Assembly (NCBI RefSeq): GCF_027604915.1
Contig: NZ_JAJAQC010000010.1
Location: 62,001 to 126,000, forward strand
Length of the DNA stretch: 64,000 bases
Reading direction: 5' to 3'
Source: Streptomonospora mangrovi
GTDB lineage: Bacteria; Actinomycetota; Actinomycetes; Streptosporangiales; Streptosporangiaceae
Each line of letters opens with the position of its first letter. The stretch's first letter is position 1. The translations under genes were made by a program, and so were the position numbers. The notes below the pieces were generated by a model. The model was not told the origin of the DNA. It saw nothing but the letters and a program-made list of their open reading frames with translations, and did no database searches. Shown piece after piece: positions 24,876-34,765 of the stretch.

Positions 24876-25649
24876 GTGAGCGGAACCATGGTCGAGCAGG
24901 GCGACGTCGGCGACCCCCGCCCCGAGGCCGTGCTCCCGGCCGACGGCGGCGAGGACCTCGCCGTCGCCCGCGCGTTCGCCGACTTCGCCCGCGACGTGCT
25001 GGAGAAGGACTCCGTCCCGGCCACGCTGGAGGAGATCACCGCCCTGGCGGTGGCCGAGATCGACGGCGCCGACTACGCCGGGGTCACCCTCTACGACCGC
25101 CGCAGCCGCGAACTCTCCACGCACGCCCCCACCGACCCCCTGGTCGAACGCGTGGACCGCATCCAGTACCGCACCGGGCAGGGCCCCTGCCTCGACGCCA
25201 TCTGGGTGCGCGAGGTGTTCTGCCTCGACTCCGTCGAGGAGGAGACCCGCTGGCCGGAGTTCGTCGCCGAGGTCGGCGGCATGGGCATCAAGAGCGTCAT
25301 CTCCTTCCAACTCTTCACGCACAGCGACGTGCTCGGCGGGCTCAACGTCTACTCCGCCACGCCCAACGCCTTCGACGTCACCGCCCAGGAGGTCGGCGAG
25401 ATCCTGGCCGCGCACGCCGCCGTGGCCCTGGCCAACGCCCGCGCCCAGCACCACCTCTCCCGCGCCATCCGCACCCGCCAGCGCATCGGCGAGGCCACCG
25501 GGATCCTGGTGGAGCGCTACAAGCTGACCGACCGCCAGGCGTTCGCGCTGCTGGCCAAGGCGTCGCAGAACCTCAACGTCAAGCTCAGCGCGCTGGCCGA
25601 GGAACTCGTGCAGACGGGCAGCTTCCCCGAGCCCCGCGAACTCCGCTGA
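24876..25649 (+). CDS. GAF-ANTAR domain transcription antitermination regulator
   Basis: A 257-residue protein with a GAF sensor domain (about residues 45-175, with YRTGQGPCLDAIW) followed by an ANTAR RNA-binding domain (about 190-245: IGEATGILVERYKLTDRQAF and LNVKLSALAEELV). ANTAR proteins bind paired hairpins in nascent RNA and prevent termination; such actinomycete members respond to unknown signals. The GTG at 24876 has AGAAAGGA upstream; the ATG at 24888 is an alternative. It stands alone and ends at a strong hairpin. Confidence 0.85.
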   Translation: MSGTMVEQGDVGDPRPEAVLPADGGEDLAVARAFADFARDVLEKDSVPATLEEITALAVAEIDGADYAGVTLYDRRSRELSTHAPTDPLVERVDRIQYRTGQGPCLDAIWVREVFCLDSVEEETRWPEFVAEVGGMGIKSVISFQLFTHSDVLGGLNVYSATPNAFDVTAQEVGEILAAHAAVALANARAQHHLSRAIRTRQRIGEATGILVERYKLTDRQAFALLAKASQNLNVKLSALAEELVQTGSFPEPRELR

Positions 25650-25653
25650 GGCG

Positions 25654-25690
25654 GGGCGCGCGGGGCGGCGCAGGGCCGCCCCGCGCGCCC
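25654..25690. terminator. strong bidirectional hairpin terminator
   Basis: A perfect 16-bp GC stem (25654-25669 with 25675-25690, loop of 5 nt) lies between convergent stops at 25649 and 25690 and touches the stop codon of the minus-strand gene. Confidence 0.7.
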
Positions 25691-26811
25691 TACCCGGTGG
25701 GCGCGGCGACCTCGACGCGGCGCTCGGCCGCCTTGGGCGCCCAGAACTCCAGCAGGGCCGCCCCCTCGGCGCAGACCGCCTCCTCCTCGGCGGCGGTGAG
25801 CGCCCGCACGGGCGTGACCGCCAGGGTCGCGGCTCCCCGTTCGAGCGCGATCCGCCAGCCCGCCGCCACCATGCCGTCGACCAGGACCGTGCCGGGGTCC
25901 ACGCCGTTCTTGGCGTTGAACCCGTGGTCGCGCAGCCGCACCGCCACCAGCCGCGAGGTGTCGGCGTGGGAGCGCAGCACGTTGTCGTACTCGTAGCAGA
26001 ACCGCACCGGCGCCGGGGTGTCGGGATCGGGGAGCGGGACGTCGGGCAGGTCGAACAGCTCCCGCCCGTCGGGACCGATGTAGACCCGCAACCCGCCGCG
26101 CAGCCCGTCCACCTCCTCGGCCAGCCGGGTCAGCCCCGACCAGTGCTGCACGTCGCGCACCGACGCCGGGCCGAAGGCGGCGAGGTAGCGCAGCACCAGC
26201 CGCGCGACCGAGGGCTCGGGTGCCAGGGCGCGGCCCGGCCACGTCTCGATGGGGGTGTGCGCGGCGGCGCCGCTGCGGCCCCACTGCCCGCGCGGGGGCA
26301 CCTGCACCAGCGCCACCCGGGTGCGGACCAGGTTGGCCAGCGCCTGGGGCTCGCGCTCGCCCCAGCCGGATCGCCGCCCGTGCTCGGCCAGCGCCCGGCC
26401 CAGGGCGCTGAAGGTCAGCGGTCGCTCGGCCAGCGCGGCGCGGCCGGCCCGCTCGACCTCGGCGGGGTCCAGGCCCTCGACCTGGCGGCCGTAGGCGGAC
26501 CGGAAGCCGCGGTCCTGCATCGGCTGCACCGCCGGCCGCAGCCACTGCGCGTCCTCGGCGGTGACCAGGTGGATGGTGGAGCGCATCAGCGCCAGCCGCA
26601 CGATGTCCCCCTCGCCCAGCAGGCGGGACGCCTCCTCGGGGGAGAACCCGGCCAGCCGCGACCACAGCCCCACGTACCAGGTGTGCGGGGTCTGCGCCTG
26701 GAGGCCGACCAGGTGCTCCAGCAGGTCGGACACGGTGCGGTCGGCGCGGCGCAGCAGGTGCTGGCGGTCGAGGGTGGCGCGGTTGAGCTGCCGCAGGGTG
26801 AGCACGGTCAT
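25690..26811 (-). CDS. winged-helix DNA-binding protein, AlkZ-like (HTH_42)
   Basis: A 373-residue protein of the HTH_42 superfamily that includes the DNA glycosylases AlkZ and YcaQ. The catalytic-type Q-x-Q motif is visible near the N-terminus in LVGLQAQTPHTWYVGLWSR, followed by the RSTIHLV strand. This suggests repair of alkylated or cross-linked bases, but many actinomycete members are uncharacterised and the motif alone does not prove activity. The ATG at 26811 begins MTVLTLRQLNR, a typical family start. Confidence 0.75.
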   Translation of the reverse strand: MTVLTLRQLNRATLDRQHLLRRADRTVSDLLEHLVGLQAQTPHTWYVGLWSRLAGFSPEEASRLLGEGDIVRLALMRSTIHLVTAEDAQWLRPAVQPMQDRGFRSAYGRQVEGLDPAEVERAGRAALAERPLTFSALGRALAEHGRRSGWGEREPQALANLVRTRVALVQVPPRGQWGRSGAAAHTPIETWPGRALAPEPSVARLVLRYLAAFGPASVRDVQHWSGLTRLAEEVDGLRGGLRVYIGPDGRELFDLPDVPLPDPDTPAPVRFCYEYDNVLRSHADTSRLVAVRLRDHGFNAKNGVDPGTVLVDGMVAAGWRIALERGAATLAVTPVRALTAAEEEAVCAEGAALLEFWAPKAAERRVEVAAPTG

Positions 26812-26935
26812 GCGGTCTCCACGGGTGGGACGGCGCCCGGACGGGGCAGGGCCGTCGCGCCGCGGCTGGCGTAGGGCACCATCCTGGCACCGCGCCGCGG
26901 TGCGGGCGGGGGCGGCCCGCCCCGGTCGGGGCCGG

Positions 26936-28036
26936 TCAGCCGGGCCCGCCGTCCGCGGCCTCGGCCGGGTCGCAGTGCTCGGGGTGGGTGCGCAGCATCT
27001 TCAGCACGGCTTTCTCGACGGCGCCCTGCGTGGCGAGTTCGCCGAAGTCGGTGTCGCGGCCCAGGCCGGGCAGCGCGGAGGCGACGGTAACGCCCTGGTC
27101 GAACAGCCGGAACACGCGGGGGTCGATGTAGGAGGCGCGCGCGACGGCGGTGGTGTTGCCCAGGTAGGCGGCGACCTCGCCGGTGACGTGGGCGGCCAGG
27201 CGGCGGCGCGCGGTCGGGGTGGCGGGCTGGGTGGCCACGGCCAGGCCCACGGCCGCCAGGACGGAGGCGTGCCAGGTGCGGAAGTCCTTGACGGTGAAGT
27301 CCTCGCCGCTGATCTCGCGCAGGTAGTCGTTGACGTCCTCGCTGCGGATCTCGCGCCAGTCGCCGCCGTCCCGGTAGGCCAGCAGCGTCTCGCCCGGGCG
27401 CCGCCGCCGCTGGAGCACGGCGATGAGCCGCTCGACGTCGGGCTCGGCCAGCTCCACCGTCCGGTGCTTGCCGCCCTTGGCGGGGTAGGAGAACACCAGC
27501 AGCCCCCGGCGGCGGCGCACGTGCTCGCGCAGCAGGCTGGCCACCCCGTAGGTGTCGTGCTCCTCGGCGTAGGCGCGGTTTCCGGCGCGGAACAGGCCCA
27601 GGTCGACCAGCCGCACCGCCGCCGCCAGCACCCGCTCGCGGGCCAGGCCGCCGCGCTGGAGGTGGGCGGCGACGGCGCCTCGGATGTCGGGCAGCCGCTC
27701 GGCGAAGTCCAGCATCCGGTCGTACTTGGTCTCCTCGCGGATGCGCTGCCACTCCCGGTGGTAGATGTACTGGCGGCGCCCGGCCTCGTCGGTGCCCACG
27801 GCCTGGAGATGGCCGTCGGCGGACGGGCAGATCCACACGTCGCGCCAGGCCGGGGGGATGGCCAGCTCCTTGCAGCGCCGGATCTCGTCGGGGTCGGTGA
27901 GGGTGCGGCCCCGGGGGTCGTGGAAGCTGTACCCGCGTCCCCGGCGCACCCGGGTGATGCCGGGGGCGGCCGGGTCGCCGCGCCGCAGCCCGCAGCGCCG
28001 GGCGGCCTCGCCGATGTCGTCCTCCGCGTAGCGCAT
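26936..28036 (-). CDS. DNA topoisomerase IB
   Basis: A 366-residue type IB topoisomerase of the poxvirus/bacterial class that relaxes DNA through a 3-prime phosphotyrosine. The N-terminal domain includes GYSFHDPRGRTLTD and IPPAWRDVWICPS; the catalytic domain has the Arg/Lys residues in YPAKGGKHRTVEL and the HA-type FRTWHASVLAA block; the nucleophile is Y303 in ARASYIDPRV. The ATG at 28036 (MRYAEDD) follows GAGG. It is a single gene; bacteria carrying it also have TopA and gyrase. Confidence 0.9.
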   Translation of the reverse strand: MRYAEDDIGEAARRCGLRRGDPAAPGITRVRRGRGYSFHDPRGRTLTDPDEIRRCKELAIPPAWRDVWICPSADGHLQAVGTDEAGRRQYIYHREWQRIREETKYDRMLDFAERLPDIRGAVAAHLQRGGLARERVLAAAVRLVDLGLFRAGNRAYAEEHDTYGVASLLREHVRRRRGLLVFSYPAKGGKHRTVELAEPDVERLIAVLQRRRRPGETLLAYRDGGDWREIRSEDVNDYLREISGEDFTVKDFRTWHASVLAAVGLAVATQPATPTARRRLAAHVTGEVAAYLGNTTAVARASYIDPRVFRLFDQGVTVASALPGLGRDTDFGELATQGAVEKAVLKMLRTHPEHCDPAEAADGGPG

Positions 28037-28150
28037 TCCGGCCTCACTACCCGGCCGCGCCCGCAAATCACGCCGCCCGAAACCGCGCCGCCGCACCGGG
28101 GGACCGGAGGCGGCGGCGCGGACGCGCGGACCAGGGGCGGGGACGGGGTG

Positions 28151-28999
28151 CTACGCCCAGGCGCCTTCGGCGGCCACCCGGGTGGCCCACGCGGTGAAGT
28201 CGGTCGCCTCGCGTCCCAGCAACCGGCGCACGCCGTCGGCGGGTTCGGCCAGGCGACCCGTGCGGAGCAGGGCGTAGAGCGCGTCGAACGCCGCCACCCC
28301 CTCAGGCGGCATGCCCTCGGCCGCGAGTTCGGCGCGGTATGCCTCGGGGGTGAGTTCGACGTAGTCGACGCCGCGGCCGGAGGCCCGGGCCACGGTCCGC
28401 ACGGCTTCGGCGAAGGTGAGGCCCCGGGGTCCCGACAGCTCGTAGCGCCGCCCGGCGTGGCCCTCGCCGGTGAGGACGGCCACGGCCGCCTCCGCCACGT
28501 CCTCGACGTCCACGAAGGGCTCGGGGACGTCGCCGACGGGCAGCGCCAGCCGCCCGGCCAGCACCGGGGCGTGCCACAGGTCCTCGGTGAAGTTCTGCGC
28601 GAAGTTGTTGGCCGCCAGGATGGTCCACTCGGCGCCGGAGGCGGCGACGGCGGCCTCGGCGGCGGCCATACCGGCGCCGAACGCCTTGCCCACGAGGTCC
28701 ATGCCCCGCCCGGAGAGGACCACGAAGCGGCGCACCCCGGCGTCGGTCGCCTGCGCGACGAACGGCGCGACGGGCGCGGGGTCCTCGGGCGCGACGAGGT
28801 AGACGGCGGAGGCGCCGTCGAGGGCGGGACCCCAGGTGGCGGGGGCGGCCCAGTCGAACTTCACCTCGCCGGAACGGGACGCGGCGCGCACGCGGGCGCC
28901 CTGGGCGCGCAGCCGCGCGGCGACGCGGCGGCCGGTCTTGCCGGTACCGCCCAGGACCAGGAAGGAGGGGTGGGGGTGGGTGGTGGTGTCGGTGCTCAT
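28151..28999 (-). CDS. NmrA-like NAD(P)-binding SDR protein
   Basis: A 282-residue atypical short-chain dehydrogenase-like protein. The nucleotide-binding motif FLVLGGTGKTGRRVA is at residues 13-27; VVLSGRGMD and the NNFAQNF region correspond to NmrA/quinone-oxidoreductase-like members. Catalytic Tyr-x-x-x-Lys is not obvious, which is usual in this subgroup. It may reduce a quinone or sense NADP(H). It is divergent from an AraC-type regulator (261 bp between starts), which probably controls it. Confidence 0.8.
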   Translation of the reverse strand: MSTDTTTHPHPSFLVLGGTGKTGRRVAARLRAQGARVRAASRSGEVKFDWAAPATWGPALDGASAVYLVAPEDPAPVAPFVAQATDAGVRRFVVLSGRGMDLVGKAFGAGMAAAEAAVAASGAEWTILAANNFAQNFTEDLWHAPVLAGRLALPVGDVPEPFVDVEDVAEAAVAVLTGEGHAGRRYELSGPRGLTFAEAVRTVARASGRGVDYVELTPEAYRAELAAEGMPPEGVAAFDALYALLRTGRLAEPADGVRRLLGREATDFTAWATRVAAEGAWA

Positions 29000-29259
29000 G
29001 CTGAAGAGTCAACCGCCGGGAGCACGGCGCGGCCATGGCCGCGCGTGCGCGGCACATAGGAGATCGTCCGCCAGCGAGTGATTCGCGGGGGTGGCGGGAC
29101 GGCGGGTGGCGGGGACGGGCGGTCATCGGTTGGCGCACCGGCGGTTGCGGGGCGCGACGGAGCGGCGACGGCGGCGGGTGCGGCCTCGCGCCTGGACGCC
29201 GTACCGCTCCGCCCCACCTCAGCGCCTCGACGTCCCCTCCCCGCTCTAGGGTGTGGGCC

Positions 29260-30201
29260 ATGGACGTGTTCGACGACCTGCTGCACGGCGTGCGCGGGCA
29301 AGGGGCGGTGTTCGGGCGGTCGGTGCTGTGGCCCCCGTGGGCGCTGCGGTTCGCCGACGGCGCCGACCTCACCCTGTGCGCGCCCCTGCGCGGCGAGGGG
29401 TGGATCGTCCCAGGCGGCGGCGCGCGGGCGCGCCGGGTGCGCCTGGGCGAGACCGCGATCGTGCGCGGTCCCGACCCGTTCGTCTTCACCGACGACCCCG
29501 ACCGCGCCGGGACACCCGTCCGCGAGGCCGCTCCGGTCGGCGGCGGGGACGCGCCGCCGGCCGCGCCCGCCGAGCTGTCCGGCTCCACCGTGCTGCTCGT
29601 GGCCTCCTACCGGGTCCCCGAGCCGGTGCGCCGCCGCCTGGTGCGCGCGCTGCCCCCGGCCCTCGTCGTGCCCGACGAGCACGACTGCTCCGCCCTGGCC
29701 CCCTACCTGGAGGCGCAGATCGGTGCGCCCCGCCCCGGGCGGCAGATCGTGCTGGACCGGCTGCTGGACTGGCTGCTCGTCTGCACGCTGCGCGACTGGT
29801 TCGACCTGCCCGAGGCGCGGCCCCCGGCCTGGTACCGCGCGCTGACCGACGACGCGGTCGGCCCGGCGCTGCGCGCGATGCACGCCGCCCCCGCGCGCAC
29901 CTGGACGACGGCCGACCTCGCCGCCGAGGCCGGGGTCTCCCGCACCACCTTCGCCAAGCGGTTCCGCGAGCTGATGGGCGAGCCCCCGGCGGGCTACCTC
30001 ACCGAGTGGCGCATGGACCTGGCGGCCGGACTGCTGGCCGAGCCCGGCGTGACGGTCGCGGCGGTGGCCCGGCGCGTGGGCTACGCCGACCCGTTCGGGT
30101 TCAGCGCGGCGTTCAAGCGGGTGCGCGGGGTGTCGCCCAGCGCCTACCGAGCCGCCCTGGCCGGAGCCGCCGACGAACGCCGCGAGACGCCCGTGGGCTG
30201 A
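29260..30201 (+). CDS. AraC-family transcriptional regulator with cupin-like N-terminus
   Basis: A 313-residue regulator. Residues 1-190 match the cupin_6/AraC-binding-like domain paired with oxidoreductases (FGRSVLWPPWALRF, GEGWIVPGG). Residues 208-300 hold the two HTH motifs (WTTADLAAEAGVSRTTFAKR and VAAVARRVGYADPFGFSAAF). The ATG at 29260 gives a standard family start (MDVFDDLLHGVR). It is divergent from the NmrA-like gene, the usual target arrangement in actinomycetes. Confidence 0.85.
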   Translation: MDVFDDLLHGVRGQGAVFGRSVLWPPWALRFADGADLTLCAPLRGEGWIVPGGGARARRVRLGETAIVRGPDPFVFTDDPDRAGTPVREAAPVGGGDAPPAAPAELSGSTVLLVASYRVPEPVRRRLVRALPPALVVPDEHDCSALAPYLEAQIGAPRPGRQIVLDRLLDWLLVCTLRDWFDLPEARPPAWYRALTDDAVGPALRAMHAAPARTWTTADLAAEAGVSRTTFAKRFRELMGEPPAGYLTEWRMDLAAGLLAEPGVTVAAVARRVGYADPFGFSAAFKRVRGVSPSAYRAALAGAADERRETPVG

Positions 30202-30434
30202 GCCTCGGGGGCGCGCGGGCCGCCCGGTGCGGGGCGGGGGAGCGGCCGGGTTCCTCCCGGCGGCCGGGTTGGGCCGCTGCCCCCACCGATCCCCTCACCA
30301 GGCCCGCCACCTGCGCGTTCCCGCGCCCAAGGCCGACCGGGCGGCCCCGACGGTCACCCCCGGGTGGTGTACGCTGCCGCTCCGGCGCCGGGGAATCCTC
30401 CGGCGCAGGGCCAGGCACCACGGAGGTTGCACGA

Positions 30435-31274
30435 ATGGTCGCGGAGGCGCTTCCGACCGGTCCCGCCGAGCCCGCCGGTCCCGCCGTGCGCGCGGCGCGC
30501 GCGGCCGACTGGTTCTCGCTGCCCCAACTGCTGCGGTTCGCCTGGCTGGAGGGGCTGTCCTGCCTCTTCGCGGTGTGCCTGTTCGCGGGGCTGGCGCTGT
30601 CGTCGGTGGTGCCGCTGCCCATCGCCCGCTACGACGCGCTGCTGATCTACGGGATCGTGCTGACGTTCGTCTTCTGGGCGGTGCGCCTGGAGACCGGCAC
30701 CGAGGCGCTGGCCATCGCCGGGTTCCACGTCGTGGGTCTGGTGTTCGAGCTGGTCAAGGTGCACATGGGGTCGTGGAGCTACCCCGAGGACGCCCTCACC
30801 AAGATCGCCGGGGTGCCCCTCTACAGCGGGTTCCTCTACGCGGCGGTCGGCAGCTACGTCTGCCACGCGTGGCGGCGCCTGGACCTGGAGTTCGTGGGCT
30901 ACCGCCGGATCGCCACCGCCGTCGTGGCCGCCGCGATCTACGCCAACTTCCTCACCCACCACTTCCTGCCGGACTTCCGGGTGCTGCTGGCCCTGGCGAT
31001 GGTCGCCGCCACGTGGGGCGTGATGGTGGGGTTCACGGTCGGCGCGGTGCGCTACCGGATGCCGCTCGCGCTGTCGTTCGTGCTCATCGGGTTCTTCCTG
31101 TGGGTGGCCGAGAACATCGCGACCCTGCTGGGCGCCTGGCAGTACCCCCACCAGGCCGACGTGTGGCACCTGGTGCACCCCGCCAAGTTCGGCGCGTGGG
31201 CGCTGCTGGTGACGGTGGCCTGCGTGCTGGTGGCGTCGTGGCGCAACGGCCGACGCGAGACGCCGCAGGTGTGA
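30435..31274 (+). CDS. DUF817 family integral membrane protein
   Basis: A 279-residue membrane protein with about eight helices. It carries patterns I associate with DUF817: FAWLEGLSCLFAV, FELVKVHMGSWSYPE, FSYPxEA-like YPEDALTKIAGVPLYSGF, ANFLTHHF and WVAENIATLLGAWQYP. The ATG at 30435 follows GGAGG at 30422-30426. The many conserved Trp, His and Glu residues within helices hint at a transporter or membrane enzyme, but function is unknown. Confidence 0.8.
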   Translation: MVAEALPTGPAEPAGPAVRAARAADWFSLPQLLRFAWLEGLSCLFAVCLFAGLALSSVVPLPIARYDALLIYGIVLTFVFWAVRLETGTEALAIAGFHVVGLVFELVKVHMGSWSYPEDALTKIAGVPLYSGFLYAAVGSYVCHAWRRLDLEFVGYRRIATAVVAAAIYANFLTHHFLPDFRVLLALAMVAATWGVMVGFTVGAVRYRMPLALSFVLIGFFLWVAENIATLLGAWQYPHQADVWHLVHPAKFGAWALLVTVACVLVASWRNGRRETPQV

Positions 31275-31345
31275 GCCGCGCGGAGGGGTGAGCAGGCGCC
31301 GGGGGCGGACACCGAAGGGGCGAGCCGCGCGGCGGGCGCGGCGCC

Positions 31346-32287
31346 TCAGCCGTCCCCGGTGGCGCGCCCGGCCGCCGGAGTCTCCCGGTCGGCCGACCCG
31401 CCCCGCTCCCCGCGCCCGGCCCGTCCGGCGGGCTCGCCGGTGTCGGGGTCGACGGTGGCGAGCAGGAACACGCCGCGCATCGCCACCAGCCCCGCCGCGG
31501 CGGCGACCGCCACACCCCACACGCCGCCCTGGTAGGTCTCGCCGAGGAACGTCAGCCCGATGACCACCGACGACAGCGGGTTGGCCAGGTTGATCACCGC
31601 CAGCGGCGCCCCCACCGCGCTGCCCCGGTAGGCGGCCTGCGACAGCAGAGCCCCCGCCGCCGCCAGCGCCGCGATGCCGACCGGCGCCGGGTGCGCCACC
31701 GCCGCGAGCAGCCCCTGGGCGGCGGCGGTGTCGGTGAGGGCCTTGGTCATCGCCGAGCCACCGGCGAACGCCACCCCGGCCGCCGCCGCGTACAGCCCGC
31801 TGCGCGCCATCGGCCACCGGACGAACCGCCCCGCCGTGGCGAGGGCGGCCACGGCCGCCAGCACCGCGCCCAGCGTGACCAGCGCGCCGACCGCGTCCAG
31901 CGGCCGACCTTCGCCCGAGGACGCCGCCGCCACCAGCAGCACGCTCAGCCCCGCGATGGTCAGCAGGGCGCCCCACCACTCGCGCCGCGACACCCGGCGC
32001 GCGGCCCAGCGGGCGGCCCAGGGCAGCGCGAACACCAGGGCCAGGGTGCCCAGGGGCTGCACCACGATCAGGGTGCCGTAGGCCAGCGCGACGACGTGCA
32101 GCGCGGCGCCCGCGCCGTTCAGCGCGACCGCGAACCACCACAGCCGCTGCCGCATGAGGACGCCGATCATCCGCCGGTCCATGGGTCCGCCCAGCCGCGC
32201 GGCCAGGCGACGCTGGGTGGCGGCGCCCGTGCCGTAGCAGACGGCCGAGGCCAGGGCCACGGCGGCGGCGATCCACACGCCGGTCAT
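31346..32287 (-). CDS. DMT-superfamily transporter (EamA-like)
   Basis: A 313-residue protein with about ten membrane helices in two repeats of five, and a short hydrophilic tail (about 30 residues, Arg/Gly-rich). The second repeat contains [23 protein letters not shown], typical of this drug/metabolite family. The ATG at 32287 has GGAGG just upstream, and the longer frame is rejected. Substrate unknown. It is divergent from rnhA. Confidence 0.75.
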   Translation of the reverse strand: MTGVWIAAAVALASAVCYGTGAATQRRLAARLGGPMDRRMIGVLMRQRLWWFAVALNGAGAALHVVALAYGTLIVVQPLGTLALVFALPWAARWAARRVSRREWWGALLTIAGLSVLLVAAASSGEGRPLDAVGALVTLGAVLAAVAALATAGRFVRWPMARSGLYAAAAGVAFAGGSAMTKALTDTAAAQGLLAAVAHPAPVGIAALAAAGALLSQAAYRGSAVGAPLAVINLANPLSSVVIGLTFLGETYQGGVWGVAVAAAAGLVAMRGVFLLATVDPDTGEPAGRAGRGERGGSADRETPAAGRATGDG

Positions 32288-32492
32288 CGCGGCCTCCGGC
32301 GGCGGATGCGGGAGAGGGGCGCTGTCGGGACGGTCTCTGGCGGGGGAGGAGGAAAGGGCGGAACACGCATGCGGTTCCCCTGCCCAGCACGGGCCGGGCC
32401 ATCCGCGCCGGCGGCGCGGCCCCGGGGCGCCGCCCGGGCGCGGCCGGCTCCGGCGGGCACGGAAGCCCCGGTCAGGCGATAGATTTCCGGGC

Positions 32493-32993
32493 GTGCGAAC
32501 AAGCGAGGAGCAGGGCGCGGTCGGCGCGGCGGACGCGGACCCGGACGCGCCGACGAGCGCGGTGGTCATCTACACCGACGGCGCGTGCTCGGGCAACCCC
32601 GGGCCCGGCGGGTGGGGAGCGGTGCTGCGCTACGGCGGGCACGACAAGGAGATGTACGGCGGTGAGGCGAAGACCACCAACAACCGCATGGAGTTGATGG
32701 CCGCCATCATGGCCCTGGAGGCGCTCAAGCGCCCGCTGCCGGTGTGCCTGCACACCGACAGCACCTATGTGCGCAACGGCATCACGTCGTGGATCCACGG
32801 CTGGAAGCGCTCGGGCTGGCTCACCCGCGACAAGAAGCCGGTGAAGAACGCCGACCTGTGGCAGCGCCTCGACGCGATCGCGGCCCGCCACGACATCGAG
32901 TGGCGCTGGGTGCGCGGCCACAACGGCGACGCGGGCAACGAGCGCGCCGACGCCCTGGCCTGCCGGGGCCGCGACGAGGCCCGCCGGGGCTGA
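32493..32993 (+). CDS. rnhA: ribonuclease HI
   Basis: A 166-residue enzyme that cuts the RNA strand of RNA-DNA hybrids. The four catalytic acids are visible: D29 in [16 protein letters not shown]67 in NNRMELMA, D89 in HTDSTYV and D153 in ERADALA, with the His of the flexible loop at 143 ([10 protein letters not shown]). A basic handle region ([17 protein letters not shown]) is present. The GTG at 32493 adds a short non-conserved lead of about 23 residues before the fold. Single gene. Confidence 0.92.
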   Translation: MRTSEEQGAVGAADADPDAPTSAVVIYTDGACSGNPGPGGWGAVLRYGGHDKEMYGGEAKTTNNRMELMAAIMALEALKRPLPVCLHTDSTYVRNGITSWIHGWKRSGWLTRDKKPVKNADLWQRLDAIAARHDIEWRWVRGHNGDAGNERADALACRGRDEARRG

Positions 32994-33186
32994 GGGGCGG
33001 GGACCGGACGGCCCGAGCCGACGCCGCCCGGCCGGGCGGCCGTGCCGGGAGAGGTCGGGGCGTCGGGGATGCCGGGGGTTCTCGCGGGATGCCGGGGATG
33101 CCGGGAGATCTCGCGGGACGCTGCGGGCGCTGCGCCGTGCTGACGCCGGTGCCGACGCGCGCCGGCCTCCGCTAGGGTGCTCCGTC

Positions 33187-33912
33187 ATGGGTTCCCGACG
33201 ACGCCGCGTCATCGCCGCCGCCGTGCTGATCCCGGCGGGGCTGCTGGTGCTCCTCAACGTCGCCGAATGGGGAGACGTCGGCCTGACGGCGGGCGGTGTC
33301 GGCGGGCTGGTGGCGATGGCGGCCACGGTGGGCCTGGTCCTGGCCGCGCTGCGCGGGGTCGACCGCCGCGCGGGCGCGGTCGCGGTCTTCGTGCTCGCGT
33401 GGGGCGCGGTCGTCCTGGCCTCGGCCCTCGGCGAGACGGCGGTCGCACTCACCGCGAACGAACTGGCGGCGCGCGCCGAGACCGTGCAGCCCTGGGAGGA
33501 CGCCGAGGGTTCCGCCGACGCGGCTTACGGCGCGGGCGGCACGGGCGGTGCGGACGGCCTGGACCCGGCTGATGGGGCGGCGGGCGCTCCGGCCGGAGAG
33601 TCGGGCGGAGGGTTGAACGAAGGCGCCGACACCACCCCGCCGCCCTCGGGCTACGCCGAGCCGACCTCCTCCCCGGGCGAAGCCCCCTTCCCGCCGCCCT
33701 CGGGCGCCCCGGCCGACACCGCGACAGCCGGCATCGAGGTCGGGATGGCGTTCGTCCCCGCCCCGCAACCCGGCGGATCCGTGCTGCCCTACGGAACCGC
33801 CGCCATCACGCTCATGCTGGGTTGGATCCCCGCCCTGGCCGGAACCGTGGCCTACCACCGCACCCGCCCGCAGGCGGCGGGCGGGACAGATTCGGTCCCC
33901 GGCCACTCGTAG
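33187..33912 (+). CDS. membrane protein of unknown function with disordered linker
   Basis: A 241-residue protein: three N-terminal hydrophobic helices (about residues 8-25, 32-55, 62-85), a long Gly/Pro/Asp-rich stretch (about 95-185), and one C-terminal helix (about 198-220). It begins MGSRRRR, with positive charges that would stay inside. An antisense frame covers nearly the same bases but is Arg/Gly-rich without hydrophobic pattern, so the plus strand is preferred. No family recognised; there are no close partners. Confidence 0.55.
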   Translation: MGSRRRRVIAAAVLIPAGLLVLLNVAEWGDVGLTAGGVGGLVAMAATVGLVLAALRGVDRRAGAVAVFVLAWGAVVLASALGETAVALTANELAARAETVQPWEDAEGSADAAYGAGGTGGADGLDPADGAAGAPAGESGGGLNEGADTTPPPSGYAEPTSSPGEAPFPPPSGAPADTATAGIEVGMAFVPAPQPGGSVLPYGTAAITLMLGWIPALAGTVAYHRTRPQAAGGTDSVPGHS

Positions 33913-33957
33913 ACCGCCCCGCGAACCGGTGACCGCCCGGCCTGCCAGGGGCGTGGG

Positions 33958-34554
33958 CTAAGCCGTGCCCTCGACGTCCGGCAAGCCGTCCGTCCCGTTG
34001 CCGTCCTTGTGCGCCTCCGCCTCGACCACCGCCTCGGCCTTCGCCTCTCGGGCGAGGAGGCGGCGCTTGCGTGCCACGACGAGGGCCACCGCCGGGACCA
34101 CGGCGGCGCAGGCGACCGCGCGCATCCACGGCTGGTCGAGGACGTGGCCGGTGAGGTGGTCCAGCGAGAGCCGTCCCGCCCCTGACGCCGCGATCGACAG
34201 CGCGGTCAGCGCGATCAGCGCCGGGTACTCCAGCCCGCCCTCGGTGTTGAAGAACCCGTTGGGCGCGTGCAGTTCGGCCGCGACCGCCATGGTCCCCGCC
34301 ACCGCCGCGCCCGCTGCGGGCGTGCCCAGGCCCAGGACCAGCGCGGCGCCGCCCGCCGCCTCGCTCGCCCCCGCGGTGAGCGCCATCGGGCGGCCCGGCC
34401 GGTACCCCATGCCGTGGAACGCCTGCGCGGTGCCCTCGGGGCCGCCGCCGTTGAACCAGCCGAAGAGCTTCTGCGTGCCGTGGGCGAAGACCGTCGCCCC
34501 GATACCGGCGCGCACCGCCAGTGCCGCCGCATCGCCGATCGTGACGCGTCCCAT
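33958..34554 (-). CDS. DoxX family membrane protein
   Basis: A 198-residue DoxX protein: AVRAGIGATVFAHGTQKLFGWFNGGG is the diagnostic first helix and loop, followed by three further helices and LHAPNGFFNTEGGLEYPALI. The C-terminal 35 residues are charged (Glu/Lys-rich) and cytoplasmic. The ATG at 34554 has GGGGGA upstream. The role is unclear; in mycobacteria DoxX works with superoxide dismutase and a thiosulfate-related protein, neither of which is nearby. Confidence 0.85.
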   Translation of the reverse strand: MGRVTIGDAAALAVRAGIGATVFAHGTQKLFGWFNGGGPEGTAQAFHGMGYRPGRPMALTAGASEAAGGAALVLGLGTPAAGAAVAGTMAVAAELHAPNGFFNTEGGLEYPALIALTALSIAASGAGRLSLDHLTGHVLDQPWMRAVACAAVVPAVALVVARKRRLLAREAKAEAVVEAEAHKDGNGTDGLPDVEGTA

Positions 34555-34765
34555 CTGTGTCCCCCTGGAGTTGATCCGGCCCTGGCGGCACACCGCGCGC
34601 GCCTGCACGGCGACCCCGGCCCAGCCCCGGTCCCGGCCCGGCTCCGGCCTCGCTCGGCTCCGGTGCGGCGGTGTGCTGCCGGACGCCCCTACCCCGGGGG
34701 CGGCCGTTGAAAGGCCGCCGACCACGGTGATCACCGGCGCGGCGGGAGGGAGGACGACGCGCCCG

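Noticed and set aside
28302-29588. Minus-strand frame over the NmrA gene and the AraC start
   Set aside because: It overlaps two supported genes and reads as Arg/Pro-rich noise.
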